A stretch of 64,000 nt of DNA from Aeromonas rivipollensis (GCF_037811135.1 NZ_CP149130.1:3406501-3470500); one strand, 5' to 3'; shown: positions 47,895 through 56,125, numbered from the stretch's first letter. The notes: generated by a model not told the origin, from the sequence alone. Program-made: numbers and translations.

Positions 47895-48110
47895 GCCCGC
47901 CATGACGGCCCTGACCGCCGACCCCGCCTTACCAGCGAGCCAGCAACTGCATGCAGAACAGGGCGAACAGACCGGCGATGAGATCATCCAGCATGATGCC
48001 GAGCCCGCCATGACGGCCCTGACCGCCGACCCCGCCTTACCAGCCAGCCAGCAACTGCATGCAGAGCAGGGCGAACAGACCGGCGATGAGATCATCCAGC
48101 ATGATGCCGA
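47895..48110 (-). repeat. Tandem 108-bp duplication of the pgpA 3' end
   Basis: Bases 47895-48002 repeat 48003-48110 with only two mismatches. Each unit contains the last ~25 codons of pgpA with TAA, and 34 bases of downstream sequence. The distal (47895-48002) copy would read LFALFCMQLLARW instead of LFALLCMQLLAGW, but it lies past the pgpA stop. The junction is a GGCGGGCT microhomology. Confidence 0.92.
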
Positions 48111-48525
48111 GCCCGCCGTGAATGCGGCGATCGAACCAGGAGATGGGCCAGGGCTTGAGCACGTCGAACAGCCGGAACAGCACAAAGCCGGCCAGCACCC
48201 ACTCCCAGCCAGCCGGAGCGGCAATCATGGTGACGCCGAAGCCTATCACCTCGTCCCAGACGATGGCACCGTGATCCGGCATGCCGATGGCATCGGTGGC
48301 CGCCTGGCAGATGCGAATGCCCGCCACGAAACCCACCGCCAGCAGGGCAATGAACCAGGGGGTCGGCAGACCGCTCACCAGCAGGTAGAGCGGAATGGCC
48401 ACCAGGGTCCCCATGGTGCCCGGTGCCCTGGGGGAGAGACCGGCGCCAAAGCCCAGCGCCAGACAGTGGAGCGGGTTCTTCAGGCTCAGGCTGTTCAGCT
48501 CGGGCCTTATCTTGAAAAAGCTCAT
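48037..48525 (-). CDS. pgpA: Phosphatidylglycerophosphatase A
   Basis: This 162-residue inner-membrane enzyme removes phosphate from phosphatidylglycerol phosphate. FGAGLSPRAPGTMGTLVAIPLYLL and VWDEVIGFGVTMI are the family signatures, with RLFDVLKPWPISWFDRRIHGGLGIMLDDLIAGLFA carrying the metal/phosphate residues. Several TM segments are visible. Start overlaps the thiL stop as ATGA; the last gene of the operon. Its 3' end is duplicated downstream. Confidence 0.95.
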   Translation of the reverse strand: MSFFKIRPELNSLSLKNPLHCLALGFGAGLSPRAPGTMGTLVAIPLYLLVSGLPTPWFIALLAVGFVAGIRICQAATDAIGMPDHGAIVWDEVIGFGVTMIAAPAGWEWVLAGFVLFRLFDVLKPWPISWFDRRIHGGLGIMLDDLIAGLFALLCMQLLAGW

Positions 48526-49481
48526 GCGAAGTGATCCCAGCCCTTGAGATGAAGCTCGACCGGCTGCTCATCCTGCACATAGTCGATGCCGGGGTCGCCG
48601 GCCTGGATGCGGCCGATGCGGGTGAACCTGACGCCACAGTTGGCCAGCGCCGTGTCCAGGGCACCGTGATGCTCTTGTGGCACCGTGAAGCAGAGTTCGT
48701 AGTCATCGCCGCCGGCCAGCGCCAGCTGCCAGGCATCCCGTGCGGGCACTGCGTCCTGCAACACGGGCGAGAGGGGCAGCAGGTCCAGATCGATCTGGGC
48801 CCGCACACCGGACGCCTTGAGGATGTGGCCGAGATCGGAAGTCAGGCCGTCGGAGAGATCCAGGGCGCTGCTTGCCAGCCCGCGCAGGGCCTGACCGGCC
48901 AGAATGCGGGGATGGGGATGATCGAGCCTGGGCAGCACGGCCGCCAGCTGGTTCTCATTGAGGGTGCGCTTGCCCAGCAGGTGGGAGAGCGCCAGGGCCG
49001 CATCCCCCAGGGTGCCGGTGACATAGATGCCGTCCCCTACCCTGGCGCCGCTGCGCATCAGGGCACGGCCGGTCGGCACCGATCCCTTCACCGAGACGGT
49101 GATGGAGAGTGGCCCGCGGGTCATGTCTCCCCCTACCAGGGCCACATTGTAATATTCGGCGAGCTCGAGGAACCCTTCCGCAAAGCCCGCGACCCAGGCC
49201 TCGTTGACGGCGGGCAGGGTCAGCGCCAGGGAGACCCAGCGCGGCTCGGCCCCCATGGCGGCGAGATCGGAGAGGTTGACCGCCAGCGCCTTGTAGCCCA
49301 GATCCACCGGATCCATGTCCGGGAAGAAGTGCACGCCGCTCACCAGGGTATCGGTGCTCACCGCCAGTTGGGTATCGGCGGGCAGGGTCAGCAGGGCGCA
49401 GTCATCCCCTGGGCCCATCACCACGTCCTTGCGGGCGTGGGGGACCTTGAAGTACTTCTCAATCAGCTCAAATTCACCCAT
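48522..49481 (-). CDS. thiL: Thiamine-monophosphate kinase
   Basis: This 319-residue enzyme phosphorylates thiamine monophosphate to thiamine diphosphate. GPGDDCALL, STDTLVSGVHF, KALAVNLSDLAAMGAEPRW and DLSDGLTSDLGHILKASG are the metal- and nucleotide-binding motifs of the PurM-like fold. ATG 49481 aligns with the E. coli start (MACGEFSLI...). Immediately upstream is a hairpin (49491-49510) rather than a Shine-Dalgarno; AGAGGAG is found on the far side of it. Overlaps pgpA by ATGA. Confidence 0.95.
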   Translation of the reverse strand: MGEFELIEKYFKVPHARKDVVMGPGDDCALLTLPADTQLAVSTDTLVSGVHFFPDMDPVDLGYKALAVNLSDLAAMGAEPRWVSLALTLPAVNEAWVAGFAEGFLELAEYYNVALVGGDMTRGPLSITVSVKGSVPTGRALMRSGARVGDGIYVTGTLGDAALALSHLLGKRTLNENQLAAVLPRLDHPHPRILAGQALRGLASSALDLSDGLTSDLGHILKASGVRAQIDLDLLPLSPVLQDAVPARDAWQLALAGGDDYELCFTVPQEHHGALDTALANCGVRFTRIGRIQAGDPGIDYVQDEQPVELHLKGWDHFA

Positions 49482-49490
49482 ACAGTAAAA

Positions 49491-49510
49491 AGCCAGCGGT
49501 TAAGCTGGCT
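49491..49510 (-). promoter_or_regulatory. thiL: Hairpin between the thiL Shine-Dalgarno and its start codon
   Basis: On the minus strand AGAGGAG (complement of 49511-49517) is followed by AGCCAGC-TTAACC-GCTGGCT, TTTTACTGT and ATG. Unfolded, the SD-ATG distance is 29 bases; with the 20-base hairpin formed, it is 9. The stem plus T-run also looks like a terminator for nusB. Either reading implies thiL expression depends on this fold. Confidence 0.6.
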
Positions 49511-49534
49511 CCTCTCTTAGATGCTGTTGATGCG

Positions 49535-49646
49535 CTTGCTGCGGCATCGTGATCAAGGCTCATCTGCTGCTCGGGCTCCTCATGTATCTCTAATACACTC
49601 CGGCCCCTGCGCTGCTCTTCACCTTGCTGACGACTTCTCGCGACAG
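49535..49646 (-). repeat. Dispersed ~111-bp intergenic repeat, copy R2
   Basis: This is the second copy of the element at 1444-1554, in the opposite orientation, within the 202-bp nusB-thiL gap. It shares CTGTCGCGAGA, GTCAGCAAGGT, AGAGCAGCGCAGG and GAGCCTTGATCACGAT in the same order and keeps the central dyad. Other gaps of this operon are much shorter, so this looks like an insertion. Confidence 0.75.
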
Positions 49647-49683
49647 AGCATCTATCAGCACTGAATGCTGATGGACGACGGGA

Positions 49684-50097
49684 TCAACGCTTGGGCAGCG
49701 TCTTGATCACCTTGTCCAGTACACCGTTGACAAACTTGTGGCTGTCATCGGCGGCGAAGGCTTTGGCCAGCTCGATCGCTTCGTTGATCACCACGCGCGG
49801 CGGCACATCATCACGACGGGTCAGCTCGTAGGTCGCCAGACGCAGGATCGCCTTGTCCACCATGTCCACTTCTTCCAGCGGACGGGAGAGGAAAGGTGAG
49901 AACACCTTGTCCAGCTCGTTGCAGTGGACCGCTACCCCGAACAGCAGATCGCGGAAATAGCTCAGGTCCACACCCTTGGTGTCCTGATCGATCTTGAACT
50001 GCTCTTCGATGTCGCCCACGTTGGCCTGGGTCATCTGCCACTGGTAGATGGCCTGGGTGGCGCAATGGCGGGCCTTACGGCGCTCGGACGGTTTCAA
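49684..50097 (-). CDS. nusB: Transcription antitermination protein NusB
   Basis: This 137-residue all-helical protein joins NusE (S10) on boxA RNA in rRNA antitermination. [36 protein letters not shown] and [29 protein letters not shown] are canonical. It follows ribH by 14 bases, as in E. coli. Confidence 0.97.
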   Translation of the reverse strand: MKPSERRKARHCATQAIYQWQMTQANVGDIEEQFKIDQDTKGVDLSYFRDLLFGVAVHCNELDKVFSPFLSRPLEEVDMVDKAILRLATYELTRRDDVPPRVVINEAIELAKAFAADDSHKFVNGVLDKVIKTLPKR

Positions 50098-50111
50098 TGT
50101 ACTTCTCCTCG

Positions 50112-50582
50112 TTACACGTCCAGTTGTTTCAGGACGTTGATCATTTCGAGCGCGCTCAGTGCAGCCTCTGCACCCTTGTTACCCGCCTTGGTACCGGCAC
50201 GCTCGATGGCTTGTTCAATGTTTTCAGTGGTCAGTACGCCGAAGGCGACGGGAATGTCATACTCCATCATCACCTGGGCCAGCCCCTTGCCGTTCTCGCT
50301 CGCCACCAGTTCGAAGTGATAGGTGCCGCCACGGATGACGGTACCGAGCGCTACTATGGCGTCGTATTGACCGCTCTTGGCCAGCTTCTTGGCTGCCAGG
50401 GGAATTTCGACGGCACCCGGCACGCGCACCAGGGTGATATTGCTGTCCTGGACCTGGCCTTGACGCTTCAGCACGTCCAGCGCGCCGTTCACCAGGCTGT
50501 CATTGATGAAGCTGTTGAAACGGGCAACGACAATAGCAACACGCGCCTCGGGAGCGGCGATATTCCCTTCGATAATCTTCAT
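50112..50582 (-). CDS. ribH: 6,7-dimethyl-8-ribityllumazine synthase
   Basis: This 156-residue enzyme forms lumazine, the immediate riboflavin precursor, in icosahedral or pentameric shells. [35 protein letters not shown] and [18 protein letters not shown] hold the active-site Phe, Glu and His. ATG 50582 matches the E. coli length exactly; the longer frame is not conserved. A terminator-like hairpin at 50666-50688 separates it from ribBX. Confidence 0.97.
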   Translation of the reverse strand: MKIIEGNIAAPEARVAIVVARFNSFINDSLVNGALDVLKRQGQVQDSNITLVRVPGAVEIPLAAKKLAKSGQYDAIVALGTVIRGGTYHFELVASENGKGLAQVMMEYDIPVAFGVLTTENIEQAIERAGTKAGNKGAEAALSALEMINVLKQLDV

Positions 50583-50665
50583 TGGAAATCCTGTCTCTGT
50601 GCAATCAATAGGGGCCGGGGCCAAAAGTGCACGCATTCTAGCACAACAGAGCCGCGACAAAAAAC

Positions 50666-50688
50666 CATGGCCGCAACGAGCGGCCATG
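50666..50688 (-). terminator. Terminator between the ribBX tail copies and ribH
   Basis: CATGGCCGC and GCGGCCATG with loop AACGA; on the minus strand GGTTTTTTG follows. It probably ends part of the nrdR-ribD-ribE-ribBX transcript. Confidence 0.85.
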
Positions 50689-50712
50689 ATCGTCATTCAA
50701 GCCATCAGGGGC

Positions 50713-50794
50713 TTACTCGCCGACGTATTCCACCACTTCCAGACCGAAACCGCCGAGAAGAGGGGGATACTTCATCGAGCGAGTACCAAGGCGT
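50713..50794 (-). repeat. ribBX tail copy 1 (distal)
   Basis: On the minus strand it encodes [14 protein letters not shown] and TAA, identical in protein to the real end of RibBX, but differs from the resident tail by five third-position changes (CTA/CTC, GGC/GGT twice, CTT/CTG, GAG/GAA). Homology begins about 60 bases before the stop, with indels. It is preceded by a spacer ACGCCTTGGTACTCGCTCGA. Confidence 0.9.
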
Positions 50795-50874
50795 TTACTC
50801 GCCGACGTACTCAACTACCTCAAGGCCGAAGCCGCTGACGAGGATGGTATTTCGTCAAGCGAGTACCAAAACGC
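50795..50874 (-). repeat. ribBX tail copy 2 (proximal)
   Basis: On the minus strand it encodes [13 protein letters not shown] and TAA. Versus the resident tail it has three synonymous third-position changes (GTG/GTA, GTG/GTT, GAA/GAG) and one Gly-to-Ser. It is separated from the resident stop by GCGTTTTGGTACTCGCTTGA, the homologue of the spacer before copy 1, so the unit is tail plus spacer with a period of 80-82 bp. Confidence 0.9.
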
Positions 50875-51984
50875 TTACTCGCCGACGTATTCCACCACCT
50901 CAAGGCCGAAGCCGCCTAGGGCATGGTATTTCTTCGGCGAACTCAAGAGGCGCATCTTGCCGACCCCGAGCGCCTTGAGGATCTGGGAACCCACGCCGAC
51001 CCGGCGCGAGGTGCCTTGCCACTTGGCCCCTTCCGGTGCCAGCCCCTTGTCGGCGGCTTCAAAGCCCTTGACCCGGGCCAGCAGCTCGGCACCCTGGGCT
51101 TCGGCCCCCAGGATCACCAGCACACCGCCCTCTTCGGCGATGCGGGCCATGGATTTGGGCAGCGGCCAGCTGCGGGCGCTGTGGCGATCCGTCAGCAGCA
51201 GATCGCTCAGCACGTCGTGCAGATGGACCCGCACCAGGGTCGGCAGGTCGGCCTTCACCTCGCCTTTCTTGAGGGCGAAGTGCACCTGGTTGTCGATGGT
51301 GTCGCGGAAGGTGACCAGATCAAACTCCCCGAACTCGGTGGGCAGCTTGCACTCGGCCACCTTCTCCACCGTGGTCTCGTGCTGGTTGCGGTACTCGATG
51401 AGGTCGGCGATGGTGCCGAGCTTGATGCCGTGCTGCTCGGCGAAGATCTCAAGGTCGGGACGGCGCGCCATGGTGCCATCCTCGTTGAGGATCTCGACGA
51501 TGACGGAGGCCGCCTCGTAACCGGCCAGACGGGCCAGATCGCAGCCCGCTTCTGTATGGCCGGCACGGGTCAGCACACCGCCATCCTGCGCCATCAGCGG
51601 GAAGATGTGGCCAGGCTGCACCAGATCGGCGGCCTTGGCGTTCGGTGCGACGGCGGCCTGTACGGTGACGGCGCGATCGGCGGCGGAGATGCCGGTGGTC
51701 ACACCCTCGGCCGCTTCTATGGTCACGGTGAAGGCGGTGGAGAACTGGGCGTTGTTGCGATCGACCATCAGCGGCAGCGCCAGCTGCTTGCAGCGATCCC
51801 GGGTCAGGGTCAGGCAGATTAAGCCCCTGCCGTAACGGGCCATGAAGTTGATATCCTCCGGACGGACACAGGAGGCGGCCATGATGAGGTCCCCTTCGTT
51901 CTCCCTGTCTTCGTCATCCATCAGGATCACCATCTTGCCCGCCTTGATATCGGCAATGATTTCCTGGGTTGTGCTCAGCGCCAT
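50875..51984 (-). CDS. ribBX: 3,4-dihydroxy-2-butanone 4-phosphate synthase with degenerate RibA-like domain (RibBX)
   Basis: This 369-residue protein has an intact N-terminal RibB domain (about 1-200: [31 protein letters not shown]), which makes the four-carbon unit of riboflavin. The C-terminal part (about 205-369) has the length and ending of GTP cyclohydrolase II but lacks its zinc-binding cysteines: where RibA has a GECLTGD...RCDCG-type stretch, this protein reads [20 protein letters not shown]. It therefore fits the RibBX type, in which the second domain is not a cyclohydrolase. A separate ribA should exist elsewhere. No FMN riboswitch is seen upstream. Two extra copies of its tail follow. 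Confidence 0.9.
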   Translation of the reverse strand: MALSTTQEIIADIKAGKMVILMDDEDRENEGDLIMAASCVRPEDINFMARYGRGLICLTLTRDRCKQLALPLMVDRNNAQFSTAFTVTIEAAEGVTTGISAADRAVTVQAAVAPNAKAADLVQPGHIFPLMAQDGGVLTRAGHTEAGCDLARLAGYEAASVIVEILNEDGTMARRPDLEIFAEQHGIKLGTIADLIEYRNQHETTVEKVAECKLPTEFGEFDLVTFRDTIDNQVHFALKKGEVKADLPTLVRVHLHDVLSDLLLTDRHSARSWPLPKSMARIAEEGGVLVILGAEAQGAELLARVKGFEAADKGLAPEGAKWQGTSRRVGVGSQILKALGVGKMRLLSSPKKYHALGGFGLEVVEYVGE

Positions 51985-52126
51985 GGGCTACTCCATCAAC
52001 ATGCTTGGGGAATTGAGCCTGCCGGCTCGGCTTGATACTGCATCATTGTCTGCTAGATGGGGGCGCGGGGCCCCATTTCAATCGGAGCGGGATCACAGAA
52101 CCGTATTTTGCCCGCTCGCCTGCCTG

Positions 52127-52780
52127 TCAGATAAACCCGGATCGGGCCAGGGTCTCCAGGGTCAGGCTGGATCCGCCCTGCTCCTGCGCCCTGCCCTGCA
52201 TCAGTCGCTCCAGATAACGGGCGATTTGATCCACCTCCAGGTTCACCCTGTGGCCCGGTTTCCAGCGCGTTATGGTGGTCTCCTGGGCGGTGTGGGGCAC
52301 TATCGTCAGGCGGAACAAGTCCCCCTGCACGGCGTTGACCGTCAGGCTGATGCCATCCACCGCAATCGACCCCTTCTCGGCGATGTAGCGGGAGAGCTCC
52401 GTCGGCGCCTGGATCCAGTACTCGATGGCGCGGCCGCTGCTGGACTTGCTCTTCACCTCGCCTATGCCGTCCACATGGCCAGAAACCAGGTGGCCGCCGA
52501 GGCGGGAGCTCGGCATCAGCGCCTTCTCGAGGTTCACCGGATCCCCCACCTTGGCCTCGGCAAAGCCGGTGCGAGAGAGCGTCTCAAGGGAGACGTCCGC
52601 GGTGTAGCTGTTGTCCCCCAGGGCCACCACGGTCAGGCAGACGCCGTTGGTGGCGATGGAGTCGCCCAGCTTGACGTCGCCAAAGTCCAGGGTCGGGGCA
52701 TGGACTGTGAGGGCCATGTCATCCCCCTGGCGGCGCAGGGCGGCCAGGGTCCCCATGGCTTCGATAATTCCGGTAAACAT
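52127..52780 (-). CDS. ribE: Riboflavin synthase, alpha subunit
   Basis: This 217-residue enzyme dismutates two lumazines into riboflavin. MFTGIIEAMG, SIATNGVCLTVVAL and the second barrel GSIAVDGISLTVNAV show the two-fold repeated domain. ATG 52780 is the conserved start, three codons into the open frame. Between ribD and ribBX. Also called ribC in E. coli nomenclature. Confidence 0.96.
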   Translation of the reverse strand: MFTGIIEAMGTLAALRRQGDDMALTVHAPTLDFGDVKLGDSIATNGVCLTVVALGDNSYTADVSLETLSRTGFAEAKVGDPVNLEKALMPSSRLGGHLVSGHVDGIGEVKSKSSSGRAIEYWIQAPTELSRYIAEKGSIAVDGISLTVNAVQGDLFRLTIVPHTAQETTITRWKPGHRVNLEVDQIARYLERLMQGRAQEQGGSSLTLETLARSGFI

Positions 52781-52800
52781 GCAGATCACCTTGATAATGA

Positions 52801-52819
52801 CGGGGCCGAATCGGCCCCG
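52801..52819 (-). other. GC-rich hairpin between ribD and ribE
   Basis: CGGGGCCGA and TCGGCCCCG form a nearly perfect palindrome in the 54-bp gap. No T-run; possibly an mRNA processing or stabilising structure. Confidence 0.5.
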
Positions 52820-52834
52820 ATAGACAGTGAAAAA

Positions 52835-53944
52835 TCAGGCAATTTTCGCTGTGATGCGAATATCCTGCCCCACCAGGCGCACATCCTTGAGAGTGAGCTT
52901 GGGGGCCTGGAACAGCTTGGTCAACTCCGGCAGGTGGAACAGGCCGCGTCCCTCGTCCCCCAGCAGCTTGGGGGCCTGATAGAGCACCAGCTCGTCCACC
53001 AGCCCCTTGGCCAGCAGAGCGCCGCACAGCCTGGGGCCCGCCTCCACCAGCACAGAGTTGATGTTCTGCTTGGCCAGCAGCATGAAGAGGCTGACCAGAT
53101 CCAGCTTGCCATCCAGCAGCGGCAGGGTCAGCTGCTGCACCCAGGCCGGCCAGTCCCCGTCGACCTTGTGACGGGCCAGCAGCACGGGGCCCTCGCTCTG
53201 GAACAGGGGCAGGTCCGGGGTGAGCCGGTTTTGGGAATCGACGATGACCCGCAGCGGCTGGCGCAGGGTCTCCCTGGGATAGCTGGCCTTGACCGAGGCC
53301 GGCAGCTCGTCCCAGCGCACGTTGAGGGAGGCGCCGTCGGCCAGCACCGTCTCGGCGCTGGAGAGCACCGCATCGTGGCGGGCACGCAGCCGCTGCACGT
53401 CGCGGCGCGCCTCCGGGGAGGTGATCCACTGGCTCTCGCCGCTCGCCATGGCGGTGCGACCGTCCAGGCTGGCGCCGAGCTTGACCGTCACCTGCGGGAA
53501 GGCGGTGCGCATCCGCTTGAAGAAGCCCGGGTTAAGGGCCTCGGCCTCGGCGCTGAGCAGGCCGAAGTCGGTCTTGATGCCCGCCTCGGAGAGCATGCGC
53601 AGGCCGCGTCCCCCCACCTGGGGATTGGGATCCACCATGGCGGCGACCACCCGGGTCACGCCGGCCTTGATCAGCGCCTCGGCGCAGGGGGGGGTGCGAC
53701 CGTGATGGGAGCAGGGCTCCAGGGTCACATAGGCGGTGGCGCCGCGGGCCTCTTCACCGGCGGCATGCAGGGCATAGACCTCGGCATGAGGTTCACCGGC
53801 ACGCTGGTGCCAGCCCTCCCCCACCACCACGCCGGCCTTCACCAGCACGGCGCCCACACAGGGATTGGGGGCCGTGGTGTAACGGCCGCGGCGGGCCAGT
53901 TCGAGGGCCCGACTCATCCATTGGTAATCATCTTGACTAAACAT
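52835..53944 (-). CDS. ribD: Bifunctional pyrimidine deaminase/reductase RibD
   Basis: This 369-residue enzyme performs the second and third steps of riboflavin synthesis. The N-terminal deaminase has zinc motifs HAEVYAL and PCSHHGRTPPC; the C-terminal reductase has KLGASLDGRTAMASGESQWIT and VLVEAGPRLCGALL. AGGAG lies before ATG. It follows nrdR, from which it is separated by 297 bases of nrdR tail copies and a short palindromic repeat. Confidence 0.97.
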   Translation of the reverse strand: MFSQDDYQWMSRALELARRGRYTTAPNPCVGAVLVKAGVVVGEGWHQRAGEPHAEVYALHAAGEEARGATAYVTLEPCSHHGRTPPCAEALIKAGVTRVVAAMVDPNPQVGGRGLRMLSEAGIKTDFGLLSAEAEALNPGFFKRMRTAFPQVTVKLGASLDGRTAMASGESQWITSPEARRDVQRLRARHDAVLSSAETVLADGASLNVRWDELPASVKASYPRETLRQPLRVIVDSQNRLTPDLPLFQSEGPVLLARHKVDGDWPAWVQQLTLPLLDGKLDLVSLFMLLAKQNINSVLVEAGPRLCGALLAKGLVDELVLYQAPKLLGDEGRGLFHLPELTKLFQAPKLTLKDVRLVGQDIRITAKIA

Positions 53945-53992
53945 CTGGGCTCCTCTGACATAACATCCCGGCTTTGCGCAGCATCGTAGGTT

Positions 53993-54012
53993 CGATTAGC
54001 GCAGCGTAATCG
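53993..54012. repeat. Short palindromic intergenic element
   Basis: CGATTA-GCGCAGCG-TAATCG forms a 6-bp stem. The surrounding GTAGGTTCGATTAGCGCAGC and GTAATCGGACGCGGC recall a palindromic intergenic motif I know from many proteobacterial genomes. Only one copy is seen here. Confidence 0.4.
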
Positions 54013-54041
54013 GACGCGGCAACATGGGTTAGCAGAAAGAC

Positions 54042-54241
54042 TTACTTCTCCAGCTTGGCGATCTCTTCGCCAAACTCGCGGATGTCCTCAAACCTGAGGT
54101 AGGGGGAGCGAAGCGGATATCACCTTGCCCACCCGATAGCATTACTTCTCCAGCTTGGTGATCTCTTCACCGAATTCGCGAATGTCCTCAAACCTGAGGT
54201 AGGGGGAGCGAAGCGGATATCACCTTGCCCACCCGATAGCA
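54042..54241 (-). repeat. Two extra tandem copies of the nrdR 3' end (100 bp each)
   Basis: Copies start at 54042 and 54142. On the minus strand each ends in [11 protein letters not shown](A/T)KLEK and TAA, as in NrdR itself. Copy 54042 differs from the resident tail by four third-position changes (TTC/TTT, GAA/GAG, TTC/TTT, GGT/GGC); copy 54142 by TTC/TTT, ATC/ATT and Ala-to-Thr. Their upstream 48 bases are identical to each other but diverge from nrdR by indels that break the frame. Confidence 0.92.
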
Positions 54242-54691
54242 TTACTTCTCCAGCTTGGCGATCTCTTCACCGAATTCGCGGATGTCCTCGAAGCTACGAT
54301 AGACGGAGGCGAAGCGGATATAGGCCACCTTGTCCAGGCTCTTGAGCTCATCCATCACCAGGTTGCCCACCAGCTGGGAGGCGACTTCGCGCTCGCCGGT
54401 GGCACGCAGCCGGGACTTGATGTGGTTGACCCCCTTTTCGATGGCCTCCATGCTCACCGGCCGCTTCTCCAGGGCCCGCAGTATGCCGGCCCGCAGCTTG
54501 TCTTCATTGAAGGGCTCGCGGGAGCCGTTGGACTTGATGACACGGGGCATCACCAGCTCGGCCATCTCGAAGGTGGTGAAGCGCTCGTGGCAGAGCAGGC
54601 ATTCACGACGGCGGCGCACCTGATGGCCTTCTGCCACCAGACGGGAGTCGATCACCTTGGTATCAACGGCACTACAGAAAGGGCAATGCAT
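54242..54691 (-). CDS. nrdR: Transcriptional repressor NrdR
   Basis: This 149-residue repressor of ribonucleotide reductase genes has the N-terminal zinc ribbon ([33 protein letters not shown]) and an ATP-cone domain ([29 protein letters not shown]). First gene of the cluster with ribD, as in E. coli. Its 3' end is present in three tandem versions. Confidence 0.97.
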   Translation of the reverse strand: MHCPFCSAVDTKVIDSRLVAEGHQVRRRRECLLCHERFTTFEMAELVMPRVIKSNGSREPFNEDKLRAGILRALEKRPVSMEAIEKGVNHIKSRLRATGEREVASQLVGNLVMDELKSLDKVAYIRFASVYRSFEDIREFGEEIAKLEK

Positions 54692-54795
54692 CTGACCTCC
54701 GGCGTTAACGGAAAAGGCACCTGCCCCGCGGGGTCAGGATCTTGGCCGGCCAGTGTAGCACGGCCATCCAAAGCCGGTAAAAGCCCAGAAAAAAC

Positions 54796-54817
54796 AATGC
54801 CACCCTAAGGTGGCATT
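54796..54817 (-). terminator. Terminator of glyA
   Basis: AATGCCACC and GGTGGCATT with loop CTAA, followed by GTTTTTTC on the minus strand. Confidence 0.93.
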
Positions 54818-54843
54818 GGTCTCAAACCAGACTGTCTGGCCGA

Positions 54844-56097
54844 TCAGGCATAGACAGGGAAGCGGCGGCAGATGTCCAGCACCTTCTCGCGCACTGTGGC
54901 CAGCACGGCGTCGTTGTCGTGGTTGTCCAGCACGTCGCAGATCCAGTTGGTCAACTGGATGGACTCGGCTTCCTTGAAACCACGGCGGGTGATGGCCGGG
55001 GTACCGATCCGCACACCGGAGGTGACGAAGGGGGAGCGCGGGTCATTCGGCACCGAGTTCTTGTTGACGGTGATGTTGGCCTTGCCGAGCGCGGCATCGG
55101 CGTCCTTACCGGTCAGCTCGCGGCCGATCAAATCAACCAGCATCAGGTGGTTGTCGGTACCGCCGGAGACAATCTTGTAACCGCGCTCCATGAAGGTGGC
55201 GGCCATGGCCTTGGCGTTCTTGACGACCTGGGCCTGGTAGGTCTTGAACTCGGGCTCCAGTGCTTCCTTGAAGGCCACGGCCTTGCCGGCGATGACGTGC
55301 ATCAGCGGGCCGCCCTGACCACCCGGGAAGACGGCGGAGTTCAGCTTCTTGTACAGATCTTCGTCGTCAGCGGCGGAGAGGATCAGACCACCACGGGGAC
55401 CGGCCAGGGTCTTGTGGGTGGTGGAGGTGACCACGTGGGCGTGGGGCACCGGGTTCGGGTAGACGCCTGCGGCAATCAGACCGGCCACGTGAGCCATGTC
55501 GACGAACAGGTAGGCACCGATCTTGTCGGCGATTTCGCGCATGCGGGCCCAGTCGACCACGCCAGAGTAGGCGGAGAAGCCACCTATCATCATCTTCGGC
55601 TTGTGCTCAACGGCCAGGCGCTCCATCTCGTCATAGTCGATCTTGCCGGACTCATCGATGCCGTAGGGGATGATGTTGTACAGCTTGCCGGAGAAGTTGA
55701 CCGGGGAGCCGTGGGTCAGGTGACCACCGTGGGCCAGGTTCATGCCCAGCACTGTGTCGCCCGGCTGCAGCAGGGCCATGTAGACGGCGCTGTTGGCCTG
55801 GGAGCCGGAGTGCGGCTGCACGTTGGCATAGGTGGCACCAAACAGTTCCTTGGCGCGCTCGATGGCCAGGGTTTCGACCACGTCGACGTACTCGCAACCA
55901 CCGTAGTAACGCTTGGCCGGATAGCCTTCAGCGTACTTGTTGGTCAACTGGGAGCCCTGGGCTTCCATGACACGGGGGCTGGTGTAGTTCTCAGACGCGA
56001 TCAGCTCGATATGTTCTTCCTGACGACGGGTTTCGTCTGTGATGGCCTGCCACAGCTCTGGATCATAGCCGGCGATGGTCATGTCACGTTTCAACAT
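54844..56097 (-). CDS. glyA: Serine hydroxymethyltransferase
   Basis: This 417-residue PLP enzyme interconverts serine and glycine with tetrahydrofolate, feeding one-carbon metabolism. [35 protein letters not shown] and the PLP lysine in [13 protein letters not shown] are intact. Length and both ends match E. coli. AGGAGATAAACGG precedes ATG 56097; the longer upstream frame is not protein-like. A candidate PurR operator lies just upstream. Confidence 0.97.
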   Translation of the reverse strand: MLKRDMTIAGYDPELWQAITDETRRQEEHIELIASENYTSPRVMEAQGSQLTNKYAEGYPAKRYYGGCEYVDVVETLAIERAKELFGATYANVQPHSGSQANSAVYMALLQPGDTVLGMNLAHGGHLTHGSPVNFSGKLYNIIPYGIDESGKIDYDEMERLAVEHKPKMMIGGFSAYSGVVDWARMREIADKIGAYLFVDMAHVAGLIAAGVYPNPVPHAHVVTSTTHKTLAGPRGGLILSAADDEDLYKKLNSAVFPGGQGGPLMHVIAGKAVAFKEALEPEFKTYQAQVVKNAKAMAATFMERGYKIVSGGTDNHLMLVDLIGRELTGKDADAALGKANITVNKNSVPNDPRSPFVTSGVRIGTPAITRRGFKEAESIQLTNWICDVLDNHDNDAVLATVREKVLDICRRFPVYA

Positions 56098-56109
56098 CCG
56101 TTTATCTCC

Positions 56110-56125
56110 TGAAAATCGTTTGCGC
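56110..56125 (-). promoter_or_regulatory. glyA: Candidate PurR operator upstream of glyA
   Basis: The minus strand reads GCGCAAACGATTTTCA, close to the PurR consensus ACGCAAACGTTTTCGT. It lies 13 bases before the glyA start codon. E. coli glyA is repressed by PurR. The rest of the 430-bp gap 56098-56527 shows no gene. Confidence 0.55.

Noticed and set aside
51985-52126. Possible FMN riboswitch upstream of ribBX
   Set aside because: The conserved RFN core and its paired helices are not present; only a weak GC-rich hairpin is seen.
54042-54300. CRISPR-like array from the regular 100-bp repeats after nrdR
   Set aside because: The repeats are direct continuations of the nrdR coding tail with no unique spacers and no cas genes nearby.
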